Shown here one piece after another: positions 1 through 9,864 of a stretch of 64,000 nucleotides of DNA. The notes under the pieces are model-generated. The model had not been told where the DNA came from and did not search any database. It saw only the letters and a list, made by a program, of their open reading frames with translations. Every line of letters begins with the position of its first letter. The first letter of the stretch is position 1. This DNA is from Catonia carolina (taxonomy: Eukaryota; Arthropoda; Insecta; Hemiptera; Achilidae): positions 10,003,274 to 10,067,273 of the forward strand of contig JAQMRL010000014.1 of NCBI GenBank assembly GCA_035578175.1, written 5' to 3'. The translations under genes were made by a program, and so were the position numbers.

Positions 1-170
1 CTTTCATCATGCGGTATTGGGTTCGAATCCCACTTAGGCACAGCATTTCTTTACGTTACAAAAAATCATTTCATCATTTACAGTTGCAACCAAACGTCGT
101 CGCTAATGACCACAGTAGTTGATGCAACGTTAAGTAAATCAAATAAAAATTATTATTATTATTATTATTT
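1..170 (+). repeat. tRNA-derived SINE (family A), cut by window start
   Basis: The copy begins inside the tRNA-like head. A Pol III B-box-like ggttcgaatcc is visible near position 20, followed by the family body (run of A's, atcatttcatc, gtcgtcgctaatgacc) and an (ATT)n tail. The same body recurs at 27036-27222, where the complete head gccggccgcattggcgtag is present. The 5' end lies outside the window. Confidence 0.8.
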
Positions 171-310
171 GGGTCTTTTCCGTTTTTTGTATGCTACTAT
201 CAACAATCCGAATTCCGTGAATTGTTGCACAATTCTCCCACTCCTGCGTCTAGCGCGCCAATCTGACTTGCAATATTCTTGCGTATTGTCATAATATCCA
301 CTCCGAAGTA

Positions 311-1655
311 CCGGGTGAGCATAAAGTCTTACCCTGATTATAAAATTTTATTACAGAATAATCGTTTGACGTAATAATTTAAATCTGGCGCTGTTACATA
401 GGTTATTGTTAGTAGATTTTGTGACCAATAGATGGCGTTAGTGCTCCTCAACAATGACATGGTCTGTTAGTTCACGTTAGTTGCTGGCGAAATGGCGTTG
501 AAGCAGGAGAAAGCACAATGTGTGCTTTGGTTTCACGAAACGAAATCGCCCATCAGTGTTCAGCGTAATTTTCGGGCTTTTTATGGACGCAGCCCTCCTG
601 ATGTTAAATCAATAAAGCGATGGTATGAAAGGTTTAAAGAAACAGGCAGCGTTGAAGATCTTCCTAGAAGTGGCAGGCCTAGTGTGAGTGAAGCAACTGT
701 TGATCTTGTTCGGGAATCGTTTCAACGGAGTCCGTCTAAATCAACTCGTCAAGCATCACGTGAACTTCAAATACCGCAAGCAAGTGTGGTGAAAATTCTT
801 CATAAAAGGCTTAGGTTGCATGCTTATGAAGTGCAAATCGTGCAGGCCTTGCAACCGAATAATTTGCTGAGACGTGCAGAATTCGCAACTGAGATTCTCA
901 ACAGGATTGACGGCGCTAACGATTGCTTAAATCGCATATGCTTTACCGATGAATCCACCTTTCATGTCAGTGGAATGGTAAATAGGCATAATGTCCGTAT
1001 ATGGGGATCAGAGAATCCACATGCTACTGTACAGTTACAGCGAGACAGCAAAAATGTGAATGTTTGGTGCGGCCTCATGCATAATAAGGTTTTCAGGCCG
1101 TTTTTCTTCACGGAAAACACCATTAACGCTAACATTTACTTAGATGTTTTGCAACAGTTCATTGCACCACAGTTAGAAGAATATCAACCATGGATAATTT
1201 TCCAGCAAGATGGGGCACCGCCCCACTGGGCTTTGATAGTGCGTAATTTCCTGGATGAAACATTTCCGGATCGGTGGATTGGAAGGGATGGTCCAGCACC
1301 CTGGCCACCCCGCTCTCCAGACATTACTCCCCTTGACTTTTTTTTCTGGGGCTATATCAAGGAGAGAGTCTTCGCCACACCAGTTGCTGACGTTGACGAA
1401 CTGAAGGCTAGGATACAAGCTGCTGTGGGTACTGTGACAGAACACATGTTACAAAACACCTGGCGGGAACTGGAATACCGCTTCGACATTCTCCGAGCTA
1501 CCAAGGGGGCACACGTTGAAGTTTACTAATGTAAGTAATCTTAAAAAAAATTATTAACACTAACCTATGTTACAGCATCAAATTTAAATTATTATGTCAA
1601 ACAGTTATTCTGCAATAAATTTTTATAATCAGGGCAAGACTTTATGCTCACCCGG
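311..1655 (+). mobile_element. Complete mariner-type element (DD41D), TA-flanked
   Basis: Inverted repeats of about 105 bp begin ccgggtgagcataaagtctt at 311 and end with the complement at 1655. TA dinucleotides at 309-310 and 1656-1657 are the target duplication typical of Tc1/mariner elements. Total length is 1345 bp with a single uninterrupted transposase gene inside. The unusually long TIRs still match well, and the element sits inside the older TIR element 171-3422, so it is relatively young. Confidence 0.9.
492..1529 (+). CDS. mariner-superfamily transposase, DD41D type, intact
   Basis: The 345-residue product is the usual length for a mariner-type transposase, the enzyme that binds the TIRs and cuts and pastes the element in the nucleus. 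Residues 1-115 form the paired-like helix-turn-helix DNA-binding part, including the GRPS linker at 61-64. The DDE catalytic residues are seen as D153 (in FTDES), D240 (in QQDGAPPH) and D282 (in TPLDFFFWG). There are 41 residues between the second and third Asp, which separates it from classical mariner (34) and maT (37) and fits the rosa-like D41D group. The start follows ctggcga and is the first ATG after the left TIR. No frameshift or stop is present, so the enzyme could be functional. Family assignment is firm; activity is inference. Confidence 0.92.
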   Translation: MALKQEKAQCVLWFHETKSPISVQRNFRAFYGRSPPDVKSIKRWYERFKETGSVEDLPRSGRPSVSEATVDLVRESFQRSPSKSTRQASRELQIPQASVVKILHKRLRLHAYEVQIVQALQPNNLLRRAEFATEILNRIDGANDCLNRICFTDESTFHVSGMVNRHNVRIWGSENPHATVQLQRDSKNVNVWCGLMHNKVFRPFFFTENTINANIYLDVLQQFIAPQLEEYQPWIIFQQDGAPPHWALIVRNFLDETFPDRWIGRDGPAPWPPRSPDITPLDFFFWGYIKERVFATPVADVDELKARIQAAVGTVTEHMLQNTWRELEYRFDILRATKGAHVEVY

Positions 1656-1659
1656 TACT

Positions 1660-2545
1660 ACTGTCCGACAAGTTTCGAAATCCGCACTTCATACGTGCCA
1701 TCTCGCATTACGCACCGTCCCAAAAACATTAGCTCGGGTAGTCAGCCTACTAGTACAGCTCATTACTACAACAGTATTTATATTCATACTTACTATTAGG
1801 TACTTTATTATTTATTATTATTTGCACTTATTTAACCTGTTCCTGTTTAAATCACAAACAATACTTACACTGTATTTTTTTAATCGAAACGAATTTATCT
1901 GAATATTTAACAACCAATCAAACCCAAAACATAATAAAACTGCACTGACTACAAAACCAATATTGCACGGCCGCTAACACTGTAGAATTGAAGTAAAAGC
2001 ATAGTTTAATTAGCTGCTCTTAAGTAAATAAAGAATAATGCTTACTCTATTTAATAATTAAATCGTATCAATTATTTACATTAACAGTCAACATTATAAA
2101 TTAAGAACTTGCGGAGTTATATTATGACTACACTACCTAATAGTAAACAAAAATAACGGAAACACTAATGACTTTCTGCTGGTGGTCACATTATCTGTAC
2201 AAAATGTTATGGATAAGAAGAATCTAGTATAAGTGATATTCATATTAATTGCTCATTTGTGTTATGCGTACCAATGTATTCGATCCGGCACGTAGTGCGA
2301 ACGGGAATGGAAGAAGTGGGGAAGGGAGGGAATCCTATTTCGATCGTTGTCAAGCAGTACACAGTCTGGGCTATGAATTTTGTAGGTACTTAATAGGTTC
2401 GGACGGAGGAAGATGCTGCAGAGTTCCTTCAGAAAAGGAGGTTATTGCATAATCCCAGAAGATGTGACAACTATTAGAAGTTTGTGTGAAACACTCACAC
2501 GACTTTTTCTTTCCAATGTAAATAATTAAAAAAAATATAACGTAA
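1660..2545. other. Body of the outer TIR element; no gene recognised
   Basis: AT-rich sequence between the mariner and the solo LTR. Apart from a short H-family tail fragment near 2481-2530, I see no motif, conserved ORF or RNA gene. Confidence 0.5.
2481..2530 (-). repeat. 3'-tail fragment of family H
   Basis: This reads as the reverse complement of the H 3' end: hairpin tgtgtgaaacactcacac, then a degenerate actttttctttcc, then the body sequence aatgtaaataatt. The solo LTR begins 16 bases later. Confidence 0.6.
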
Positions 2546-3178
2546 TGTCACCGGATGGCGACATTAAGTGGCGAGTTGAAACCTTTAATTTTTGGTGGCC
2601 CTGAAAAGGGCCGTTTAAACGGTGATCGTCTTGATGGGAAGCGTCGGTTATCGGAGTCGTGGCGTTCGGAGGCTGGGCGACACGGCATGTCGTCGTCCAG
2701 CGGAGACGGCATCTTCTTCCCTCGCAGTAGTGCGTCGATGGCTGCTTCATCGGGTCCAGTGGGCGTAAGGCTCGGTCGAGGGACCGCTTTGGGCATCGCT
2801 CGCGGCAGCGGGCGATAACGGTCCAGTTGACGGCTTACGGTGTTGGGTTGGCGAGCGGAAGCATCATCTTCTCTCTTGCGGGGTCGTCGATGAGCCTTCG
2901 TTGGAGTCCGGTAGCCGGGTGCTGATGGTGGACGTCTTGTCTGCTGTCTGGATCGGAATTGAATCCTCTCGCCTCAGTGTAGCGCTCTTTATATAGTTGC
3001 CGAGAGCGCTGTGGAAGAGGGCGGTTATTGGTCCTGGCCGTTATGACAAAGGCCTCTGTCGATACGCCGCCACAAGCGTACCACCCCTCTCGGAACTATT
3101 GGCGGCTGCCTCTGTCGCTTCGTCGGAACCTTTGATAACCGGCAGCACAGTACCTAATAAAAGGGGGCGACGGTGACA
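2546..3178 (-). mobile_element. Solo LTR of an LTR retrotransposon, copy 1
   Basis: This 633-bp GC-rich block begins tgtcaccg and ends cggtgaca, the TG...CA ends of an LTR. It is flanked by a perfect 4-bp duplication gtaa (2542-2545 and 3179-3182). No primer-binding site, gag or pol adjoins it, so it is a solo LTR left by recombination. Reading the minus strand, a TATATAAA promoter box lies at 2995-2988, which sets the orientation. A second copy lies at 28680-29315. The 4-bp duplication fits Ty3/gypsy-type elements but does not prove the clade. Confidence 0.85.
2988..2995 (-). promoter_or_regulatory. TATA box of the solo LTR
   Basis: TATATAAA on the minus strand, about 183 bp inside the LTR, followed by a GC-rich R/U5-like segment. 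The same box at the same place is kept in the second LTR copy (29114-29121). Confidence 0.6.
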
Positions 3179-3430
3179 GTAATAGTATAATGCAGCCTAG
3201 TAGGCTAATAGCAAAATAAAACAATTAAAATATGAAATAAAACAACAGAACGTGTAACATAGTACTATATACTGGGACTGGGAAGGACGTGTGGACGCGT
3301 GCGTGAGTGTGTCTGTTTCAGTATGAGTATTCAGTAAGGCAGGGAGTGGGAGAAATGAAAAACTGTGCAACCCTTCAGGGAATTCGAATTTGATAGTGGC
3401 ATACAGAAAACGGAAAAGACCCTAGTATTT

Positions 3431-3962
3431 GTAACGATAAAAACTGGAAAAATATTAAAAAAATCCTACATTAATATTTTACAAATTAATTAGGTTAATT
3501 AATCGCCAATCTGGATGGGGTTTTGTAGAATAGAATTTGCGCACACCTCGCGCATGTAATTTTTCCAGTCTGTAACAGCGTTAGCTGACAACCATAACTC
3601 ATCTGCACGGGGGTAGGCCTACATTTTTTACACCAACAGTAAATGAACAAAACAACTATTCCCAGAGAAAATCTACTAAAGGCCAAGCCAATTGCAGTGA
3701 GCCCTGGACTACGCATGCGCATACTTGACTTCGACCCCGCATTCCTCTCTGACCTACAGTTTAATGTACAGTCGGAGTGTTATTAAAATTGGCTACACCC
3801 ATTGAATTTTGTAGGCATGCTGTTCCATTGTTGATTACATACACTGCACTATTGCAGTACATAAAAGACTATACTAATGCAGACGCACGTTTTGCCCATC
3901 GCTCTCCTTACGAAAATCAGGCTATACCTTCGACCCATGTACCTACCTATTCTTAATCCCCT
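3431..3962. other. No gene or repeat recognised
   Basis: Unique-looking AT-rich sequence between the outer TIR element and the next SINE. It holds short stop-rich ORFs only. Confidence 0.4.
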
Positions 3963-4124
3963 GCCGGCCGCATTGGCGTAGTTGGTAACGTGCTGGCCTC
4001 TCATCATGCGGTCTTTGGTTCGAATCCCATTCAGGCTTTTCATACGTTACAAAAAATCATTTCATCCTTCACCGTCTGCATTAGCAGTATTTGCAGAACA
4101 GTCGGACGTTAAACAAAAAAAAAA
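3963..4124 (+). repeat. tRNA-derived SINE family A with target duplication
   Basis: The complete tRNA-like head starts gccggccgcattggcgtag, with an A-box-like tggcgtagttggtaacgtg and a B-box-like ggttcgaatcc, then the family body and an A-rich tail. Flanks share tcttaatccc (just before 3961 and just after 4124), a typical L1-type target duplication. Confidence 0.85.
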
Positions 4125-4189
4125 TCTTAATCCCATTTCAATACGACACACGTGGCTGTGACAATGCCAGGAATCGTTTTTATCTGTAA

Positions 4190-4516
4190 CTGACAAAGTC
4201 ATAATAGTCGTTTTTGAGAAAATCGCAAAAAAATGAAAAATTACACGAATAAACTACTACTTCTCGTCGACCGATTTTGATGAAAATGTTCGTGTCAGGT
4301 CCGGTAGTAGTATCTAACTTAAGTTTCAAGTTTGAAGCTCGTACGATGTTCTGTTCTTGAGATATCCTGTTCACACACGCACGCACGAACACAGACCAAT
4401 CTCTTAACACGTGTTTTGTTGGGTTCAGGGGGTCTGAAAACGTGTAGATCCGGGGAAAACTCGATTCTGAAAAATCTACATGAAAACAATACTTTCCTTC
4501 CTGTATATTCATATAA
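4190..4516 (-). repeat. Family H fragment (5' end), minus strand
   Basis: Reverse complement of the first ~330 bp of H: the tatgaatatatagg-like start, the CA/TG microsatellite with extra cgcacg, and the segment matching atcaaaatcggtcaaccgg. It is cut at 4516 by a SINE-B insertion. Confidence 0.8.
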
Positions 4517-4517
4517 T

Positions 4518-4673
4518 CCACCGGGTTGGTCTAGAGGTTGAGTCGTCGCCACGAGTCCAGCTGTTTAACAGCTGATTTTCGGAAACGAAGGTTCCTGTTT
4601 GAATACTAGACAGGGGTTACCGGTGTACTTTGATGGTTGGTTTCAATTTACCATACTCTCTCAGGAATGGTCG
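4518..4673 (+). repeat. tRNA-derived SINE family B, partial
   Basis: Starts ccaccgggttggtctagagg, contains cagctgtttaacagctgatt and a degenerate B-box (gtttgaatacta), then ggttaccggtgtactttg. About 30 bp present in other copies is deleted, and the 3' half is missing. Confidence 0.75.
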
Positions 4674-5185
4674 CAAAACGTATTTAGCGCAAAAACGTAT
4701 TGCGCATTTTAGCGCATTACGTTTTTGCGCATACTGAGGCCGCAATCTTAAAAAAATAATTTTTTTACGAAAAAACAGCCCCCCAACAATTTCAGCAGAC
4801 ATGGCGCCTACCGTATCGCGTAGAACATAAAAAATGTAGTAAATGAGGCGATTTTTAAAAAAAAATCGTAGGAGCCGTTTTTCAGAAAATCGCAAAAACG
4901 TGAAACACGAATAAGCTACTACTTTCGGTTGACCGATTTTGATTAAAATTTTCGTGTCGGGTCCAGTAGTAGTATCTAACTTAAGTTTCAAGTACGATGT
5001 TCCGTTCTTGAGATATTCTGTAGACACACACACACACACACACACGCGCACACAAATCGTTAAAAACATGTTTTTGGGGTTCAAGGGTCTGAAAACGTTT
5101 ATCTGGTGAAAATTCGGTTTCGAAAAATCGACATGAAAACAATACTTTCCTTTCTATAAATTCATACAGGCAAGAGAAAGTAAAA
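4674..5185 (-). repeat. Family H fragment (5' half), minus strand
   Basis: Ends with GGCAAGAGAAAGT (5169-5181), the complement of the H start, preceded by the (CA)n stretch at 5024-5046 and the body up to the first internal unit. It is truncated at its far end. Confidence 0.8.
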
Positions 5186-5262
5186 ATTGTTTGTGAAAGT
5201 ACAAAGTTTTTAAATTTTTTTCATGTACTCCATTGATTTCTTTCTCAATAGTTAATACAATA

Positions 5263-6076
5263 CAGTAATTCCTCGGTATCCGCGGGGGTTACGTTCCGGA
5301 GGGTTACCGCGGTTTGTAAAACCGCGGATAATGATACCGTATATGAACGAAAAGATTGGGGTTAGGTTCTGAAGGAGAAGTCCTGTAGTCGTTTTAAGTG
5401 TTTAATATTTTTAGAAACATTTTACCATTATTATAATTTATAAATATTTAATAAATACAGTATTGTACGTATAACAAATTTAAGTTTCTTTAAAATAGTT
5501 AGTTATGGCTGTTTGCTTCTTCTTCTTTTCAAACTCCTTGTGGACTTCTTCGTGTGGTATCATCAGCTCCTGGAGTTCTCTTTTAAACTCAAAGGCCCTT
5601 TCCATGACGGGATCCGTCTCCAACACGTAATCAGCGAGCGACGTTGCCATGCTGAGGATCTCTTTGATGGTTTGTGGAGAAATGCTTGGCTTCGTTTCAG
5701 GATCGTCAGAATCTTCGTCTTCCTTTTAGGCTGCTTGGCTATTTCATTTTGGGGTGTCATCAGTTCCTCCAACTCCTCCACTGTTAGTTCCTGGTCATGG
5801 TTTTGGATCATTTCTTCTATATCTTGGTGGTCGATTTGAACAAAACCCTCACCCTTCACGTTGTGAACGATTTCTAAAATTTCATCCTTAACTGGTGTTT
5901 GAAATTTATAAAATTTCAAACATGTAGGGTGATACATGTTTTCGGAATTGTATGACTTCCCCACCTCCCACCAAGTACGGTGTACACAACGTGAGATTAA
6001 GTACGTATTTTAAGGTTTCAGGCCCACTTACAAAGTCCGCGAATAACCGAAACCCGTGGATACCAAGGGATTACTG
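5263..6076 (-). mobile_element. pogo/Tigger-type relic, internally deleted
   Basis: Inverted ends cagtaattcctcggtatccg (5263) and the complement of cagtaatcccttggtatccac (6076) lie between TA dinucleotides (5261-5262, 6077-6078). Inside, on the minus strand, is the C-terminal tail of a Tigger transposase in two frames. The first frame carries the acidic DIEEMIQNHDQELTVEELEEL-like stretch (5740-5840). The second carries ISPQTIKEILSMATSLADYV and ends QTAITNYF (5505-5690). A frameshift near 5690-5730 separates them. The DDE core and DNA-binding domain are absent, so the element is non-autonomous. Confidence 0.82.
5505..5964 (-). pseudogene. Tigger-like transposase C-terminal remnant
   Basis: Only the variable acidic region and the terminal tail survive. 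The reading frame shifts once near 5690-5730, and upstream sequence joins straight to non-coding element DNA. The family was recognised from the D/E-rich stretch followed by a basic K-rich segment and a terminal ITNYF-like motif, the layout of Tigger/jerky proteins. No catalytic residues remain. Confidence 0.7.
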
Positions 6077-6156
6077 TATATTGATTTGGAAAATTTGATT
6101 TTTGGTCATCTTGGGAACGGTTAAATGATTTTGACCGTTCATATGTTTTTGATTTT

Positions 6157-6350
6157 CCCATAACAGGCAGGTGGAGTGTTAAATTATTTGCACTCAATCT
6201 GCTAGTTCCAGGGCTACAAAAAAATAAATCTGTTTCTTATAACATGGTCAGCCAATTATATGACTGAAGCATTTAATAACTGAAGAGGTAGAGGTGTAAA
6301 TGACACTTGTCAGAGTTGTCTCCTCTGAGAGTAATGAATTTCATTACTCG
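6157..6350 (-). repeat. Retroposon K, partial copy
   Basis: Begins cccataacaggcaggtggag and runs through agaggtagaggtgtaaatg to gtaatgaatttcattactc. It matches one half of the 395-bp element delimited at 25222-25616. Confidence 0.75.
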
Positions 6351-6539
6351 CGACTCAAGCGGCGCGAAGCGCCGCTTACGTGTCTCGGCCTCAGAGGTAG
6401 GTGGATAGGTGGATCACAATATTTTGATATGTGAAGATATGAAAAATTAAAGATGAAGTTTGAAGTTTAAAAATTTAAAATTTGATGGTTATGAAGTTTT
6501 AGGTTACCGTTTCAAAATTTCAACTTTGAATATTTAGGT

Positions 6540-8300
6540 TTGAATGTACGATTTTTGAGTATTTTTGTTTTCTCATACAACCTGGGGTTGCGACCTAAAA
6601 CTTTTTGGATTACCAAATTTTTATGTAATTTTCTTCGCTAAATAACATGCCGTTAAAAGATTATTTGTATTTTGAAAATTTTAAAAAACATTTTAGGGTA
6701 GCACTCACCGTAGGACCCCGATCTAAAATTTAATAAATTTTTCGTGACTCTATGGGTATGTGTAACGTTTTGTCAACAAACATTTGCGAAAAAACCGTCA
6801 TGAAGGTGTAAAGAAAGAAAAACATAAAAACGGCAAGCCCTAAAAGCCGAAATGCTAGTGTTTTGAGTTTTCTCAGCGAACAGGTAGGTTATGGGCAACT
6901 TTGGTTATATAATCTTGAATTACTTTTTGTGGGGCACAGAACAGCTTCATGCATTTTGTTCCTATTACTCACCGTTTAGGAGATAAAGAAATACAACTTC
7001 AACCCCAGGGAAGAAGGTGCCACCTGAACATTTTCGGGTTACCAAATTTTTACGTAACTTTAACGCCAAAAAACATGCCGTGAAAAGACTTTTTGTATTC
7101 TAAAAATTGAAATATTTTATATCTTTTGGATAAGGGTAGCGACCCCCGTAGGGCCCCGATTTAAAATTGGGAACATTACCCGTGATCCTACAGGTACGTG
7201 TAACTGTTTATAAATACAAATTTGACGAAATAACCCTTTTTGAAGGTATAAAGAAAGAACAAGATGAAAACGGCAAACCCCAAAAAGCCGAAATTTTGTT
7301 TTTTTTTAAATTTCTCACTGAACCGGCAAGTTAAGGGCAACGATAACTATAAATGGTTTTAAAGTACTTTCAAGGGGTACAAAAAATATTCTATACAATT
7401 TTTATCTACGATGCACCGTTTAGGAGATAAAAAAAGTACAACCCCTACCGCAGGCTAGAGGGTGCTAACTTAAAATTTTCGGGTTATCAAATTTTTGTGT
7501 AATTTTTAATGCCAAACAACATGCCGTTAACAGATTTTTTGTATTTTAAAAATTTAAAATTTTCACTTTTTTTTAGATAAGGGTAGCAACCTCCGTAGGA
7601 CCCCGATCTAAAATTTGAAAAATTACCCTTAATGCCGGGGATAAGTGTAATGTGGTCCTAATAAAAATTCGCCAAAGAAACCCGTTTTGTTGGTGTTACA
7701 AAAGAAAACTTGAAAATTGCAACCCCAAAAAAGCCGAAATTTTGTTTTTTGAGTTTTCTTACTGAACCGGCAAGTTAAGGGCAACGATAGCTATATGGTT
7801 TTGAAGTACATTAAAAGGGGTACGAAAAAGATTTTTATTCAATTTTTCGCTACGATGCACGGTTTAGGAGATAAAAAAATACAAATCCTACTGCAAAAAC
7901 GAGGGTGCAACTTTAAAATTTTCGGATTATCACATTTTTAGGTAGTTTTTAACGCCAAACAACATGCCGATATCAAATTTTTTGTATTCTAAAAATTTCA
8001 TAATTTTTAAATAAGGGTACCAAACCCCGTAGGACCCCGGTCAAAAATTTGTAAATTCACCCGTAATGCCGGGAGTTAGCGTAATGTGGTCCTGATAACC
8101 AATTACTAGAGAAACCCGTCTTTGTGGTGTTTCAAAGAAAAACCTAAAAACTGCAACCCCGAAAAAGCCGAATTTTTGTTTTTTGAGTTTTTCCAGCGAA
8201 CCGGCGGGTTAAGGGCAACTTTGTATACATGGTCTTAACGTACTTCAGGAGGGGAACAAAAATGGTCGCAGTGGCCTTTGCGCTACGAAACTTCGTTAAA
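6540..8300. repeat. Four diverged tandem units of about 440 bp
   Basis: The marker accccgatctaaaatt recurs at about 6717, 7162, 7602 and 8035. A second marker, agccgaaattttg followed by gttaagggcaac, recurs at about 6847, 7287, 7732 and 8166. A third, ggttaccaaattttta, recurs at about 6610, 7032, 7477 and 7920. Spacing is about 433-446 bp throughout, so this is a four-copy direct array with substantial divergence. No long ORF is shared between units. Function and family are unknown. Confidence 0.85.
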
Positions 8301-8900
8301 AAGTTCGAAATATTGGGCGCCTCCCCTGAGCTTTCGGAAAGAGGTACTTTAAATTTCGAATTTTTCCCGGGGGTTTCAGCCGACGCTCGACAAAAAAGGT
8401 CCTCAGGGATTTTGGTTTTAGAGACCTCCTAAGGGGTTAGAATTTATGTCTGTCAGTCATTTTGGCTGGGGCTTTATATATTATAGAGAGGATAGAAGAT
8501 TTATATATTATAGATTTTAACTAATTGCTTGTTTTATATATATAGATAAACGTAATTAAATGGACAATTATTTGTGGAAAGTAATTAATTTGTGGAAAAT
8601 ATTAATTATAATGATAAAGTTAATTATTTTGTATAAAAAGAGGTATGAATAGTATTAAAGTTCAAAAACCATTCGCAATTAATTTTGCCAGTGAAGTCAA
8701 TTAATTGAATAACTTGAAAAGGAAAATCAACATTTTCAGGTGATAAATATAATACTATTTTAATCTCTTTCATTTTACACAACGATTAATAAATATAAAT
8801 TTTATAATTATTCGATTACAATCAATTTTAAAATTAACAGAATGTGACTTAACAACTCAAATACCTCATCTGCCAAATAATCTTATATTAAATACCTAAT
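8300..8900. other. Edge of the tandem array and AT-rich spacer
   Basis: Bases 8300-8480 are a somewhat GC-richer tail of the array ending near a tatatattatagag repeat. The remainder to 8900 is AT-rich with no recognisable feature. Confidence 0.35.
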
Positions 8901-8901
8901 T

Positions 8902-9780
8902 ACCTTTCCTATATGAATATATAGGAAGGAAAGTATTGTTTTCATGTCGATTTTTCTAAATCGAGTTTTCACCGGATCTACTGTCTGTCTATAACTTGAT
9001 GGCCTACGGTAGAGGGGAACAATTTGCGGATTATAAAACCATTTCAGAAAACATGCATGTAATTTTTTTAAGCAACTGAAACTTGTCGGAAATGACGTAT
9101 TTTTATAAAACAAAGTACCTATTTTGTTCTATAAAATTATTTTGAAAAACACATGCTTTATGAGATAATGTATAGGGTAATTTAGTAAAAAATTTGTTTT
9201 TGAAGAAAAAACCGTCTTTTTCAAATTCTTCGTCATTGTTCAACTACTATTTCACGGATTAACAAAATATTTGGCAGGTTTGTTCTGAAATAATTATAGA
9301 AAACGATAATGCAATAAAATTTAACAGAAAATCATTACTTTTTAAGTTACGAGGACAGTTTTCCTTCAAAAACAAAACTTTTACTACATTATACATTATC
9401 TCATTAAGCGTGTTTTTTCAAAATAATTTTATACAACAAAAACATGTGAAATACTTTGTTTTATAAAAATACGTCATTCTCGACAAGTTTTAGGTACTTA
9501 AAAAATTAGAAATGTTTTCTGGAATGGTTTTACAATCAACATATTGCTCCTCTCTACCGGAGGGCATCAAGTTATAAACAGACAGTAGGCGTTTTCAGAC
9601 CCCCTGAACCCAAAAAACATGTTTTTAGCGATTGGTTGTGTATGTGAGTGTGTGTGTGTGCGCGCGCGCACGCGCACGTGTAAACAGAATATCTCAAGAA
9701 CGGAACATTGTACGAACTTGAAACATTCTGAAATTGGCTTGAAAAGAATACTTTCCTTCCTATATAGGCAAGAGAAAGTA
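8902..9780. mobile_element. Short H-family derivative with inverted 5' ends
   Basis: The left end (tatatgaatatataggaagg onward) is the H 5' end. The right end (actttccttcctatat, then ggcaagagaaagt at 9768-9780) is the same 5' end inverted. Between them lies only the (TG)n/(CG)n tract and the tatctcaagaacgg region, so the bulk of H is missing. A palindromic MITE interrupts it at 8981-9585. Confidence 0.75.
8981..9585. mobile_element. 605-bp palindromic (foldback) MITE
   Basis: Ends ctgtctgtctataacttgat and its complement are flanked by TA on both sides (8979-8980, 9586-9587). Roughly 280 bp of the left arm match the inverted right arm, so the element can fold into one long hairpin with a short spacer near 9260-9300. 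It interrupts the H sequence ggatctacacgttttcag exactly. No coding capacity. Confidence 0.85.
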
Positions 9781-9864
9781 AAAATCCTTTTCATGAGTCT
9801 ACCCATCTCACAGCTGCTGGCAAGTTTTAAAAAGGTTTACTTTTGACCTATAACAAAAACCATC

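Larger units (their letters stand above)
171..3422. mobile_element. hAT-like DNA element with ~80-bp TIRs, host to two later insertions
   Basis: Bases 171-250 (gggtcttttccgtttt...) match the reverse complement of 3345-3422 over about 80 bp with scattered mismatches, so they are long terminal inverted repeats. The adjoining 8-mers are tattattt (163-170) and tagtattt (3423-3430), one mismatch apart, which fits the 8-bp duplication of hAT or P-type elements. However, the left 8-mer lies in an (ATT)n SINE tail, so chance agreement is possible. Without the mariner (311-1655) and solo LTR (2546-3178), about 1.3 kb of its own sequence remains and no transposase is recognisable. A short ORF at 2249-2452 resembles nothing I know. 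Confidence 0.55.

Noticed and set aside
171..3422. A single large autonomous transposon with the mariner transposase as its own gene
   Set aside because: The transposase lies between its own TIRs and TA flanks, so it belongs to a nested mariner, not to the outer element.
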